Below are positions 36,838 through 48,032 of a stretch of 64,000 bases of DNA, one piece after another (position 1 is the stretch's first letter; every line of letters starts with the position of its first letter). Made by a program: the position numbers and the translations under genes. The DNA is from Struthidea cinerea (taxonomy: Eukaryota > Chordata > Aves > Passeriformes > Corcoracidae). Where the stretch lies: the NCBI GenBank assembly GCA_013397865.1, contig VZTI01001817.1, forward strand, positions 117,755-181,754, read 5' to 3'. The notes beneath the pieces were generated by a model. The model worked only from the letters and a program-made list of their open reading frames with translations, was not told the DNA's origin and did no database searches.

Positions 36838-37335
36838 TGTCATAGAACCACGGAATGCTTTGGCTTGGAAGGGATATTAAAGATCCTTCAGCTCTGCTTC
36901 TCTGCCCTGGGAGCACCCTTCCCCCATCCCAGGCTGCTCCAAGCCCAGTGTCCAGCCTGGCCTTGGACACTGCCAGGGATCCAGGGGCAGCCACAGCTGC
37001 TCTCAGCACCCTGTGCCAGGGCCTCTCCACCCTCCCAGGGAACAATTCCTGCCCAATATCCCATCCATCCCTGCCCTCTGGCAGTGGGAAGCCATTCCCT
37101 GTGTCCTGTCCCTCCAGCCCTTGTCCCCAGTCCCTCTCCAGCTCTCCTGGAGCCCCTTTAGGCCCTGGAAGGGGCTCTGAGCTCTCCCTGGAGCCTTCTC
37201 CTCTCCAGGTGAGCATTCCCAGCTCTCTCAGTCTGGCTCCAACGTAGAGGGGCTCCAGCCCTTGGAGCATCTCCGTGGCCTCCTCTGGGCCCACCCTGAC
37301 AGGTCCATGTCCCTCCCCACGGGCCAGGGCTGTAT
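36838..37335 (-). mobile_element. CR1 LINE fragment
   Basis: Minus-strand CR1: GTCATAGAACCACGGAATGC, CCAGCCTGGCCTTGGACACT, ATTCCTGCCCAATATCCCAT, CTCCGTGGCCTCCTCTGGGC. About 500 bases. Confidence 0.95.
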
Positions 37336-38340
37336 CTGAGCAGGGGCTGGTGTTCAACCACCTCGGGGGAAGTTCAGCAGGGCCAGGCCAGCACTAAGCA
37401 GGTGCTGCCTCTGCTCCCTCAAACCCCGCTCCATAGCTACGGGCTCACGCAGTTCTTACAAACTTTGTATTTTCTTACAGCCCTGGGCCCTGGGGTTGGC
37501 TGACGCCGCCTCTCCCATCAAATCTTCCCTTCGCCAAGTCCTCAGAGCCACACCAGCACTCCTGCCTGCACACTGAAGACTGAAGTACCGCAGAGTAAAT
37601 AGGAAGAGACACGGAGAGAAATGATTAATGTTGGTGTTCCTGCACCAATCTGTGATTCCTTGTCTCGATGCGGGGAGGGCATCGTGGTTCTGACCCGTGG
37701 CTTTATCGAACACGAAGCATTTGGCTTCTCTCTGCAGAGTCTGCTGGGCTGGGCTGACCTGATGGATGCAGAGTGCAGAGGGCTGATAAAAAACCTTCCT
37801 GATTCTTAGTCATCCCCTTCTCTCTTCCACCCCTCCTGCTGGCTCTGCCACTGCCCTGGCCTCCAGTTACTCGGGGCTGTGATGGCCATGAGGGTGCTGT
37901 GAAATGATGTGGGGGTGCTGGGTGCCAGGACCCCTCTGTCCTGCTGTGCTCATCACTCGTGCCTGTGTCTGCAGCCGCTCCTGCTCTGGGCATGACCCCG
38001 CTGCAGTTCCCCCGGTCTGCCCAAGCCATCTGGGAGCCAGCAGCTCCCTCCCCATCACACCAGCCTTTCCCTCTGCTGCACCCAGCGGCTCCAGCTCCCC
38101 GGGGTGCCTGCGGACCACGCACATTATTTTGCTTCACGCGCTTTTGAATCGCTGACACCTCTCGTTCTGCACCAGCCAGACCCCCCCGCACGTGCAAACC
38201 TCGCTTTGCTTTCACTCCCACGCACGATTCTCCCTCTTGCCAATCAAGACCCAACTCCCGCATCTGCATCCTGCCCGCGCTCCTCTGCATCTGCATCTGC
38301 GCTCGCAGCAGCCCCTTTTGTGCCTCTCCCAGCTGCGCAC

Positions 38341-38550
38341 ACGGAGGCGATGCCGTTCGCGGCGCCGGCAGCTCGCTGGGTTGTTAGTGACCTGACACAG
38401 GTATCGACTGCCTCTCCCCTTGTCAGCTGGCAGAGACGAACGAGGCTCCCGGAGCGTGCCACCGCCGGAGCGACAGCCCCCGCTCTGCCATCGACCGCCC
38501 GGGTGACAGATGAACCGGCGGCTGGGCAGGGCAGGACCGGCCGCGACAGG
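38341..38550. promoter_or_regulatory. CpG-rich patch
   Basis: I count about 25 CpG dinucleotides in roughly 210 bases, including TTCGCGGCGCCGGC. Most of the surrounding intron is CpG-poor. This could be a small CpG island or a GC-biased patch. No transcript structure is evident. Confidence 0.3.
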
Positions 38551-38809
38551 GAGAGGCTGCCTGAAGGGATCCCAGCTCTCTGCCCGTGCCCAGCCTGCGG
38601 GGATGTGGTTTCCTGGTTCCAAGAGCTTGGCCAGCCCTTTTCAGTTGTCTTGCATTTCCCTGCTCCGTGAAGCGTTGCCCAGCCTCGCCCCCACTGTGCC
38701 TGAGCTTCTTTGCCGTCCCTTGGATGGTTCAGGCCTCCCAGCACAGCTCCCAGCATCTCCCAGCTCAGCCAGCGTCTCCCAGCTCGTGGTGGAGGAAGGG
38801 TTGGGAGCC

Positions 38810-38844
38810 CCGTGATGGATCTCTCTGTGACACATCCATCACGG
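38810..38844. other. 10-base perfect inverted repeat
   Basis: CCGTGATGGA at 38810-38819 and TCCATCACGG at 38835-38844, with a 15-base loop. It is a short hairpin with no T-run or known association. Confidence 0.6.
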
Positions 38845-39851
38845 TGCACTCCAGGTGCCGCTCGCTTGTGATGCCCCTGTCAGGGTGATGGATGCCAGCT
38901 TCCCATCCGGCAGGAGGACTGGGATGGCTTTGGAGCTGTGGCATTCCTTTGGGCTCCAGCTGGGCTGTAAAACTGGGAAGTCGTGTCTTAATGACTGACC
39001 TGTGGGTGTCCTTGGTCATTAACAGGAGAATAACCTCTCCTGCCTCGGGATATTTCTCACATGCCAGGATGGACAAATGACCCTCTGGAAGGGGATATTA
39101 CTCTTTTTTTGACATTAAATATGCCTGGTGTGCTCAAATTTGCCCCTTCAGGTGACAAAGAGAGGTGGAAAGCATGGACATGGCATTGCATGACCCACCC
39201 AGGACTCCCCAGCCTCCTCCTGCTCCGGGGAATTAGGCTGGTGCTCTCCCCCGGGGGCAGCCACAAAGCCACAATATCGGGTTCCTTTAAACCCAGCTCT
39301 GACCTCCACAGAGAGAGACAAGGGATTCATGGCAAATTATGGATTTAACACCTATGATGAATCCCCATTACAGCATGAAATGAGAAAGGAAAATGTAGCT
39401 AAATGGAAGATTTCCCCTGGGCAGCAGGAGGCTGCAGCTCATGAGAGGCTGGGGAAAACAGGATGAAAAAAATGGGGAAAAAAATAGAGAACTAGGATAA
39501 AACCTTGTTCCATTAACTAAATATTGCAAAACCCTTGCAAGCCACTGCTTGCAGGTTAGTGGGGTTCAAAGGCCAGGGCTCAGACCTGTGACACATCCAA
39601 GGTTTCCAACTCCATCCCTTCGGTTGTCATGACAAGGGGAAATGAAGTACTGTTGATGATGGTCCCTTGGGGGCTCAGAGCGACTGATCCCTGGTCTCTG
39701 GGGCCAGGACCTGCCCTTCACTGCACTCTGAGTGTAGCCTGACCCTGCATCAGTCATCTCCCTTTGGGAAATGCCAATGGGGCAGGATAAAAAAATTGCA
39801 CTGAAAAGTGCACTTTTATCTCAGACCGGGCTCCTGGCTCCCAAGCATGGG

Positions 39852-39989
39852 GCTTAAGGCCAGGTTGGACAGGGCTTGGAGCAACCTGGTCTGGCAGAAG
39901 GTCTCCCTGCCCATGGCAGGGGGCTGGAATGAGAGGATCTCTAAGGTCCTTTCCAACCCAAACCATTCCAGGATTTTGTGACTCTAGGA
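39852..39989 (+). mobile_element. CR1 LINE 3' end
   Basis: AAGGCCAGGTTGGACAGGGC, GGTCTCCCTGCCCATGGCAG, CCTTTCCAACCCAAACCATT, ending GGATTTTGTGACTCTA. Confidence 0.93.
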
Positions 39990-40834
39990 TAATGCGGCTG
40001 GAGATGAATTCCCACAGGGAGGAGCTGTCAGTAGCTGCCACTGGGTGGCTTTGCTGAAGTGCAGGAAGGAAGATGGGCTTTAGCAACAAAATAGGGAAGG
40101 AAAATCGGGGAAGAGGCTCCCAGAGTGCTGCCTGCTTGGCTTGTCCTGTGGGCAGAAAGGAATCCAGACATTTATGGCCTCAGTGGAAACACACCCGGCC
40201 TGGGGTCATTTCTGTGGGGCCGAAGCCTCCGTGTGCAATCCTTCAGATCCCCCAGGATCCAATCCCGCCCTTGAAGAACGGGAAAAAGGAGCAGGGTGAG
40301 GCAGGAACAGGAGCCTTGGGGTCATGGATATGGTCCCCATGACAGAGGAGCATCCAGGAGCTTGATGCAGTCACTTATTGCCGGGGTTGGGCAGCGGCCA
40401 AGCAGAAACGCTGCAGAGTTGTGGAGACAAGTGTTTGTAATCCCCACTGAGCCATGAATCATGGAGGAGATGAACTCTCCTCCCCGCGACCCCGTGGGTC
40501 CTCTCCCTGTCCTTAGGGCAACGAGCGCCGGACAGCCCGCGGTGGGTTCGGATACTCCCGGGAGCATCCTCACACTCGAGGTGGCTGTTTCTTATTCACG
40601 TTGTTGCTAGGGAATTCTGCAGAGATTTCTCCTAGTGGGTGAGAAGTGACTTTCAAATCAGTGGCAGCGTGAAAAAAATCGCGACGGAAAAATAAGAGTC
40701 TTTCACGAGATCCCATTTAATTGCTAAGGAAGACAAAAATCACAGCTCTCACATTTGGTTCCCCAGCAAAACCCAGACAGCAGCTGCCCCATACGTATCT
40801 GACTCCAACTGGTAGGTTTAAAAGATGCAGAAGG

Positions 40835-40925
40835 TATTTAATGATAATGATAATGATTTACATTTATATAGTGCCTTGTATCCGCCGGGATCCCAAAGTG
40901 CTTTATATATGTATGGATAAAAATA
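40835..40925 (+). repeat. Possible ancient vertebrate repeat (TTTATATAGTGCC ... AAAGTGCTTTATA)
   Basis: ATGATAATGATAATG-type lead, ACATTTATATAGTGCCTTGT, then CCCAAAGTGCTTTATATATG. The pairing of a TTTATATAG(T/C)GCC motif with an AAAG(T/C)GCTTTA motif recalls old dispersed elements shared across vertebrates. I cannot name the family with certainty. Confidence 0.4.
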
Positions 40926-41220
40926 TAGTGGATAACAAGCACTCCATCCATCACCAAATCACAGCCCCTTCCCTGGCGAGGCTGCAAGCTGTTCAGGAAA
41001 GAGTTGCTGTATTTCCAGAGCCGCTCTCCCTCCTCGCTCCTACGGCACTTGGGGTGCTGTACGGTAATTTTGTAATAAAACCAGGTGATAAAAACACTTT
41101 AAAAACAACAATGTCATAAAAAAGGAGAACCCTCAGTGTCATAAAACGGCACGCAGAGGAACAGGAGGGGAAACTTGAGAGGGAGAAGGTTATAATGGCT
41201 TTAAAATAAAACAGAGTATG

Positions 41221-41452
41221 TTTGGATTGGATATTGGGAAGGAATTGTTCCCTGGGAGGGTGGGGAGGCCCTGGCACAGGGTGCCCAGAGCAGCCGTGGC
41301 TGCCCCTGGATCCCTTGAAGTGCCCAAGGCCAGGCTGGACGGGGCTTGGAGCAGCCTGGGACAGTGGGAGGTGTCCCTGCCCATGGCACGGGAGTGGAAC
41401 AAGATGAGCTTTAAGATACTTTCCAACCCAAACCATTCCATGATTCCACAAT
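41221..41452 (+). mobile_element. CR1 LINE 3' end
   Basis: TTGGATTGGATATTGGGAAG, GGAATTGTTCCCTGGGAGGG, CAGTGGGAGGTGTCCCTGCC, ending CCATTCCATGATTCC. Confidence 0.94.
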
Positions 41453-42398
41453 AAATAGGGACAGTCGCCATCAGGAAGATCAGCTCTGGAGGAGAAATGT
41501 CCTTCAGCTGCTCTGGGCTAGAAGATGAAGAGCTTGGCCAGCAGCAACAACTCCAAAGTGTGGGTACCATCAGAGCTGGGTAGTCAGGGACCTCCCAAAA
41601 TTACTTTGGAGGTAGCAACACAAGGAAAACTCCTGACACCTGATGCTCAAATGATGCTGCTTCTTCCATGCTCTGCTTTGTCCTGCTGTGGAGCTGGTCT
41701 GTTCCCGTGGGTTGGGTGCAGCCCAGCCAGCTCTGCCCGTGGCACTGTGTTTTGGTGCCTGTCCCAGGAGGCATGAAGCCTCCCCAGCCCAAAATCCTCC
41801 GTCTGAAAGGAGCCACTCAGTCTTGCCCCTTTGGTGGCAGCCTCTGGCTCAGCTGGGCCTGGGAGGCAGGCGAGGGGAGGCGAGGACGGAAGGCAGAGAG
41901 AAATCGAGGCTCTCAGAGACATTCATTCAAAATTCATAGGCGCAAAATTGCAGTCTGCATGGATTTGTTTCCTTTGGAAAATTACAGGAAGCTACAGGCA
42001 CCAACAACTGTTATTCAAATAGCCACTTTGGATGATTAGGATGGCAGGAGGCTGTACTTACACATGCAGACCCAATATAATCAGGCGCGAGGCAGGGTGG
42101 GAAGGCAGGGCCGGGGAAGGGGAGCTGGAGGAGCTCAGAAGCAAAAACAGCAGCAGGGTGGCTCTGGGGGAAGAGCCACGGGGCCACATCCAGCCCCGCT
42201 GCTGGATGCAGCCACTTCACTGCCAGGTTTGGGGCGGTAAGGAGAGCCCAGAGCTGGGAGGTGACTCCTGGGGGAAGTTGCTCAGCCTTCATGAGTCAGC
42301 AGCTGAGGACAGGCGGTGCACGGGTGTCCCCTGCACACCCTTCCTGCAGCGAGGGCTTTGCTCTGCCCTGCACATCCATCCCAGCCCGGGGATCACCA

Positions 42399-42515
42399 CA
42401 GAGTCACAGAACCACACAAGGCTTTGGGTTGGAAATGCACCTTAAAGGCCACCTCATTCCAACCTTCTGCCGTGGGCAGGGACACCTCCCACTCTCCCAG
42501 GCTGCTCAGGTTCAC
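42399..42515 (-). mobile_element. CR1 LINE 3' end
   Basis: CAGAGTCACAGAACCACACA, AGGCTTTGGGTTGGAAATGC, CGTGGGCAGGGACACCTCCC: minus-strand CR1. Confidence 0.9.
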
Positions 42516-42835
42516 CCTCCTCATCCCCTGCTCTTCCAGCACAAAAATGCATCATCACTCCCCTGCCTGTTATAAATCAAGAAAAGAAGTTTTGCCCACC
42601 CTGAATTTATTTTAAAAAGAAAAAGAACTTTAAAGCCACACACACGTGAAACCCTGAGCAAATACTGCTTTGAGGATTGGCCTGCGGGTCAGCAATGAAA
42701 CGCAGGCAAAACATCTGAGCCACGAAGGGTGAAAATTGTATAATAAAAGTAAACTCTGCAGTACTAGCAGAGGAAAAACTCCTGGCTTTGTACTGGGGAG
42801 CTGCTTCTTTCCCTTTTAAAATGCTTCTCCGCAGC

Positions 42836-43140
42836 ACCAGAGGTGTCGTGCGGTGCGGAGCAGCCGAGAGCGTCTCATCCTCCGCCGGCAGCAGCTCCCG
42901 CTCAGCCCAGCCCTCCCTGCGGATGGACGGGTTCCAGCCGCCTGCCACGGCTTCGCGGGAGCCTCGAGGTGCGGGGGAATGTTTGCACACAGCCCTCGAG
43001 GCCCATCTGCGGCGGCGGCGGCAGCGGAACGCGTGCCTGGGCAGGGTTTGGCTGGCAGCGGCGGTGGGAGCAGCGGGCACAGCATCCCGAGGCTGGATCC
43101 CAACCCTCCGGGGCCCTCAGCCTGCCGGACCCGCGGCCCT
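42836..43140. promoter_or_regulatory. CpG-island-like segment in intron 4
   Basis: By eye about 30 CpG in 300 bases and a GC content near 70 percent, including GCGGCGGCGGCGGCAGCGG, CGCGTG and CCGCGG. It is flanked by ordinary intron and followed at once by a CR1 copy. This could mark an alternative promoter or a non-coding RNA start. No TATA box, exon or known gene is recognised, and which strand would be transcribed is unclear. Open frames here are GC-driven. Confidence 0.4.
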
Positions 43141-43186
43141 GCAGGAGCCCTGTCCCCACCCCCTCTCCCTGGCTTCAAACTGAGCG

Positions 43187-43393
43187 AGATTTGGGTTGGA
43201 TATTGGGAAGAAATTCTTCCTTGTGAGGATTGCCCAGAGGAGCTGTGGCTGCGTCATCCCTGCAAGTGTCCAAGGCCAGGTTGGACGGGCCTTGGAGCAA
43301 CCTGGTCTGGTGGAAGGTGTCCCTGGCCATGCCCAGGATGGGTTTTAAGGCTCCTCCCAACCCACACCAGTCTGGGATTCTGAGATTCTGTGA
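43187..43393 (+). mobile_element. CR1 LINE 3' end
   Basis: ATTTGGGTTGGATATTGGGA, GAAATTCTTCCTTGTGAGGA, GGACGGGCCTTGGAGCAACC, ending GGGATTCTGAGATTCTGTGA. It lacks the segment reading GTGGGGAGGCCCTGGCACAGG in sibling copies. Confidence 0.93.
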
Positions 43394-43496
43394 CCTCTGT
43401 GATGTCAGTAATGAGAGAGAACCAGATGGAAGATCAAAGCTGTGTTTATGGTGAAGATGGGTAGGAGGGACAGTGGCAGTGGGATTTTCTGGAACT

Positions 43497-43612
43497 TGAG
43501 GCTTGGAGCAACCTGCTCTGGTGGAAGGTGTCCCTGCCCATGGCAGGGGGTTGGAACAAGGTCTTCAAGGTCCTTTCCAAACCCAACCATTCTGGGATTC
43601 TCTGATTCTATG
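43497..43612 (+). mobile_element. CR1 LINE 3' end
   Basis: GAGGCTTGGAGCAACCTGCT, GGAAGGTGTCCCTGCCCATG, CCTTTCCAAACCCAACCATT, ending GATTCTCTGATTCTATGG. It is only about 100 bases after the previous CR1, in the same orientation. Confidence 0.93.
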
Positions 43613-44136
43613 GGTTTATGTTCCATCACGCTCTTTTCCTGGCGAGTCAGCGCTGTTCTAAAGCCCCTGGGGGATGGACAAAGGTGGGTGTGGAAGTCTG
43701 GAAAGGAGGGAGACCTGAAAGGACAGAGCAGGAAGGTCTGGGAGGAGTTGACTTTCAAGCACAGCTCAGAAGGCAGCTTGGACATCCTGCATGCGCAAGG
43801 AGACCTTCACAGAACCTCTGGACTCTCCTTGAACATGGATTTCCCCCTCCCTGGGGCTTTTTGGGATGACCTTGAGCATGTGTTGGCTGGACACGGATGG
43901 TGACGAGCTGCTTTGCACATCCAGCCTCTTTCTTGTCTTTACAAGTGCTTCTCTCTTATCTGGTAGTATTTTGCAAAACTTCACAAGCATTTAGTGGCAA
44001 GACTTTTGCTAAGAGGCTGTTGATAAATCTGGAGTAGGCAGCGGGAAGGCTTTAGTGACGTATTCTCCTCCTTTTGACTGGAAAAAGCAGCTTATCTGCT
44101 TCGGAGAATACAGGTTCCTCCTCTTTATCCACGCTG

Positions 44137-44240
44137 AAATCTTATCTAAACTGGTTCAGGTGGCAGAGCTGAGAGAAGGAAATAATTAAGCAAGAGACAG
44201 GTGAAATGCTGACATTATTATTACTTAAATGGCCCAAACC
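44137..44240 (+). other. Diverged duplicated AT-rich module, copy A
   Basis: Shares with copy B, in the same order and similar spacing: AAATCT, AACTGGTTC, GGCA, AGA then GAAATAATTAAG (with one shift), TGCTGACATTATTATTAC versus TGTTGATGTTATTAC, and further on GGGAGAAATCGGTTTTT versus GGGGAAAATCAGTTTTA. The identity is too low for a recent duplication, and it is not CR1. A homeodomain-type TAATTA/AATTAA core is present in both. Regulatory function is an inference. Confidence 0.35.
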
Positions 44241-44378
44241 TTTTACCTCGTGTATTTTTTATTATTATTTTACCCTTTTTTTTACTGCTGGTGACACATA
44301 ACAAGGGAGAAATCGGTTTTTCCAGGTTATCTCACCCATCCACACACATGCCACTTCACCCCCCTCCTCCCCACCCAA

Positions 44379-44470
44379 ATATAAATCTCGTTTAACTGGT
44401 TCTGTTGGCAAGACAGAGAAATAATTAAGGCGAAGGTGGCTGCAGTGTTGATGTTATTACTGTAATGCAG
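44379..44470 (+). other. Diverged duplicated AT-rich module, copy B
   Basis: See copy A, about 240 bases upstream. Similarity continues weakly beyond this interval (about 44505-44545 against 44300-44340), so the duplicated unit may be about 200 bases. Confidence 0.35.
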
Positions 44471-45147
44471 CAGCCTGTTTAGTTTCTTTGCCAATGAAAT
44501 GCAACCAGGGGAAAATCAGTTTTAAAGATTACCTCCCAGAGATGCAAATAAAGGAGCGGAAACCATGTAGTCAGGAAGAAATGGTCTCAAACTAGGAAAC
44601 ATTTCAAAGTCGGTGACAGTCTCTTAGGGGCTTTTAAGACCACAATTTACCTTTTGACTGCATTCTATTTTCTCTGAAATCCTTTATTTCCCTCTTATTT
44701 ATTGACTGGAGAGACAGCACAGAAACGAGAAAGTGATTCTCCAGCCGCTGGTCTTAAAAATCCATAGAAGGAAATTGTTCTCAGGAGTGCGGATTTTTGT
44801 TGTTGTCGGGCACTTCTTTTTCCCTCCCTCCTTGGTTTTAGCCCTCTCTGTGAACCGGGGCTTAATTGAATCATTTTGCCATGGAGGGGCCTCGAACTGG
44901 AAGGGATCAAGGTCAGCGGCTCTGTCTGGGAGCGAGAAGCCCTGATTAGAGGTGGGAGCCATGGTGATAACGCAGCGGGATGCAGCACATCCTGCTCGGG
45001 GCCAGCTCGGGAGGGAGGTGGAGCTGGTGGTCCCTCCATCCATACTCAGCACCAGCAGCTGAATCCCAGCCAGGTGCTCCGGGGGGATTTCCTCTGTTTC
45101 GGGGATGGCACTGCGGGTTGGGAAATGGGCACCTCTGTGCTTGGATT

Positions 45148-45471
45148 AGCATCCCAGTCTTGGATTAACATCCTGCTCTCGGGTTGGCATCCTGCTCTCA
45201 GTGGAACATCCCACTCTCGGATTGGCATCCCACTCTAAAATCAACATCCTGCTCTCAGACTGGCATCCTGCTCTTGGATTATCATGCCTGGTCTTGGATT
45301 AGTATCCCACTCTAAAATTAACTCTGAGGTTAGCATCATGCTCCTGGTTTAGCATCCCAGATTTAGATTCGTATGCGATTCTCAGATGAGCATCCCACTC
45401 TCGGGTTAGCATCCTGCTCTCCAGTTACCACCCCGCTCCAGGTTTAGCATCCCGCTCTCAGCCCAGCATCC
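45148..45471 (+). repeat. 19-base degenerate minisatellite, about 17 units
   Basis: Seventeen or so units close to AGCATCCTGCTCTCGGATT run head to tail. Unit starts such as AACATCCTGCTC, GGCATCCCACTC and AGCATCCCGCTC vary at the first two bases and the last four. One unit is shortened (AACTCTGAGGTT near 45320) and one carries an extra base. With a 19-base unit the frame changes every unit, so it does not look coding. Confidence 0.92.
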
Positions 45472-46504
45472 CTCTGGACACAGTGGCACCGTGAGCCCCG
45501 TGCCTCGCCTGCTGCCTCCTGCTCCTCTCCCCCAGCACACACACGTGTGTTGCTCACAGGTTCCTGTCTGCGGGTGTTCCCTGCTGGAATGAGACTGAGA
45601 CGTGCAGAAAAAAACAATCCCAGAGAATTCCCGCAGTGCTGGCCTAGTTAGCCCGTTCCCAGCTGCGAGCGAACGCTGCTGCCCAGGCGTTTCCTCCCTC
45701 CTTGGAGGAAATAACTCGATTAAAAAGTAGCACATCAGTTCAGGGTCAGAATTGGTGCAGCCCCGTAATTAAAAGCGGGATTTCAAAGATTAAATCCTTT
45801 AAGGCCAGCTCTCAGTAGCTGTGTTAATTACTCCTCGTGTCTCCCAGCCCTGTCTTTGCAGAAAGGACCACGTCAGGACAGCTCCCGCTCCAGCACTGAG
45901 GTTTCCTGCGCGTTGATACTTTTCTGCTCAGTTCCTGAGGTTGCAGAAAGAAAGATCTGGGCAGGTTGGCAGCAAAGTCCTGCCTGTCCGTGCTGCAGAG
46001 GCCGAGCTGTGCAACTCCTCCAAAGCACTTTGGGTGGTCCCAGGGCATCAGTCCTCGACAGGCAGCACAAGGATCCACAGCAGCATGGCGTGGGGTGGGG
46101 AGGGAAGGGAGCACCCACTGCTCTGGGTGGTGCCTCTGGAAGAGCTGAAAAAGGGGGTCCAGGTCCAAGAAAAGTCCTGGAGCAAGGATTTCTATCCACA
46201 GGCTCCTCAGGTCAGGCTGCTCCATTTCCCGGCCCTGTTGGTTTCTGTCTCAGCTCCCGGGGCAGCACTTGGAGGCATTTTGCTGTTCAGAGGTACCTCT
46301 GACTGGTGCAGAGGCAGCAAGAAGAGTGGGAGAGGAAAACTGCAGAAGTTTAAAAAGTTCCCCTGTTGGAATGAAGGATTCTGCTACAACTGAACAGAAA
46401 AACAATTGATTCGGGCAGACCTCCAGTGGGACAAAACCAGTTGATTCAATCCCACCAGCCTGGAGAGCTGCCAGTCCCTGGGTGTGCCTGTGCCCCTTTG
46501 CCTC

Positions 46505-46530
46505 CCTGGACCTGGACCTGGACCTGGACG
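46505..46530 (+). repeat. (CCTGGA)n hexanucleotide repeat
   Basis: About four tandem CCTGGA units (CCTGGACCTGGACCTGGA) with imperfect edges. Confidence 0.85.
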
Positions 46531-47552
46531 TCACCCGCGATGTGCTGTGCTGTGTCTCGGTGGTGGGGAGCCCCGGCCTCTCTGCTGGGGTCGGGGCTGT
46601 GTCACAGGAAGGTTTGGGGGGATTGCGTCCATTAACATAACTGCAAAAACTAAACCGGAGCCATTCCCAGCCAGCTCCCAGCTTTCTGTGTAGCCTCTCC
46701 CTTCTTCCCACCTCCCCTAAATCCTTTCTGATTTCTGCTGCTGTCGCAGACTCCGGAGGAGCAGCATTACTGGGATGGGGGCCGAGGCACCGGGACCCTG
46801 CGAGCCCCGCACCAGGACACCCCCTGTCCCTCCCCTGCGCCATTGCTGCGGCGAGAGCACCCTCTCCTGTCTCAGCTCTGCCTCTCTGCCTGGCTCCCTG
46901 CTCCCTCCCCTGGCCAACACCAGGGCCGAGGCTCCCTCACATCCCGGGGTGAGGCCATGGGGACAGGGATGGCAGCAGCCCCGTGCCCACACCCTGTCCC
47001 GGCACCGGTGTCACCCAGGGTCCTCCCGACAGCGGCACAGACGGCTGCTTAGGAGGACCGGGGGAACATTTAAGTAAAAAACAATTTCTAGGAGAGGTCT
47101 GTTATAATTACTAATTAGATCTGGTTATAATTATCTCTCTTTGCAATCCCATACCTGCCTCAGAATAGCTCCAGTTCCTCCTAACAATTAACAGAGAAAG
47201 TCTTTTACGACACACCGGGCGATTACATCGCATTCGCAGCCTCCGTGGCCAACGCTGCCTTATTAAAGAAGGGCTGATATTTACAGAAGAACGTTGTGAT
47301 CAAATTAGACTAAAATTAACTGGAGTAAATTAAGAATAAGAAGGTTTCTTTCATCTGCTTCCCTTTATTTTCTGCCGCAGAGTTGCCTCTGGGCTGGTTT
47401 GAATGCTCTGTGTGTTGATTGTGGTGTTTGACTGGGCAAAAAGACACAGAAAGTGGCAGCAACTCATTTCTCTGGTTTGCCTCGGAGTGAAATCTGCATT
47501 CGCATCTCCTCCCTCATCCACCTCCTCCTGCTCCACAAAACCTCCGGCTTGT

Positions 47553-47678
47553 AGCCTGCCAGAGCTCAAGGAGCATTCGGACAACGCTCCCAGGCACAGG
47601 GTGGGGTTGTTGGGTGTCTGTGCAGGGCCAGGATCTGGGCTCGATGATCCTTGTGGCTCCCCTCTGACTATGAAACTA
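47553..47678 (+). mobile_element. CR1 LINE fragment (CAGAGCTCCAGGAGCG type)
   Basis: GCCAGAGCTCAAGGAGCATT, GGCACAGGGTGGGGTTGTTG, GATCCTTGTGGCTCCCCTCT, with a worn tail. Confidence 0.85.
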
Positions 47679-47903
47679 CAGGGCCAGACCCAAACCTGTG
47701 GCGTTTCAGCCCCCCCAGCTTTCATGAGCTCTGCCTGTGAGTCTCTGCCATGCCGAGAGCATCCCAAAGTGCTCATCCCACACTTCCTGCTCAGGGCACG
47801 GCTGTGCTCAGAGCAATAGCAGAAATGGGGTGGATTTCCCCCAGCGATCCTAAACCCAACGCTCGCTCACATTTAACACGCGGCTTAATGGCTCCAAAAC
47901 CAA

Positions 47904-48032
47904 GGCTGGTGCTCAGCATTAGGAACGATCGTCCAACGAGGAATTGGGAGATTTTTTTAATAGCAATGGGCCAAACAAAATAATCATCAGGTGGTTTGAG
48001 GGTTTTTCCTTTATTTTTCAGCACGAAGGGAA
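47904..48032 (+). repeat. 129-base direct repeat, copy 1
   Basis: GGCTGGTGCTCAGCATTAGG, ACGAGGAATTGGGAGATTTT, TAGCAATGGGCCAAACAAAA, ATCATCAGGTGGTTTGAGGG, ending CCTTTATTTTTCAGCACGAA. It recurs 2,711 bases downstream with about eight substitutions. It is not a CR1 that I recognise. The end resembles a 3' splice site (pyrimidine tract plus CAG). Confidence 0.93.

Noticed and set aside
38104..38849. Overlapping frames of about 190-200 codons on both strands
   Set aside because: Long frames arise from high GC and few stops. No domain, no exon boundaries and no conserved motif is visible.
45148..45471. Possible CRISPR-like array of regularly spaced repeats
   Set aside because: Units are contiguous with no spacers, and the genome is vertebrate. 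It is a minisatellite.
46250..47077. Possible small gene around the GC-rich 46.75-47.05 kb region
   Set aside because: Low-complexity Pro/Arg/Ser peptides only. No splice-framed or homologous sequence.
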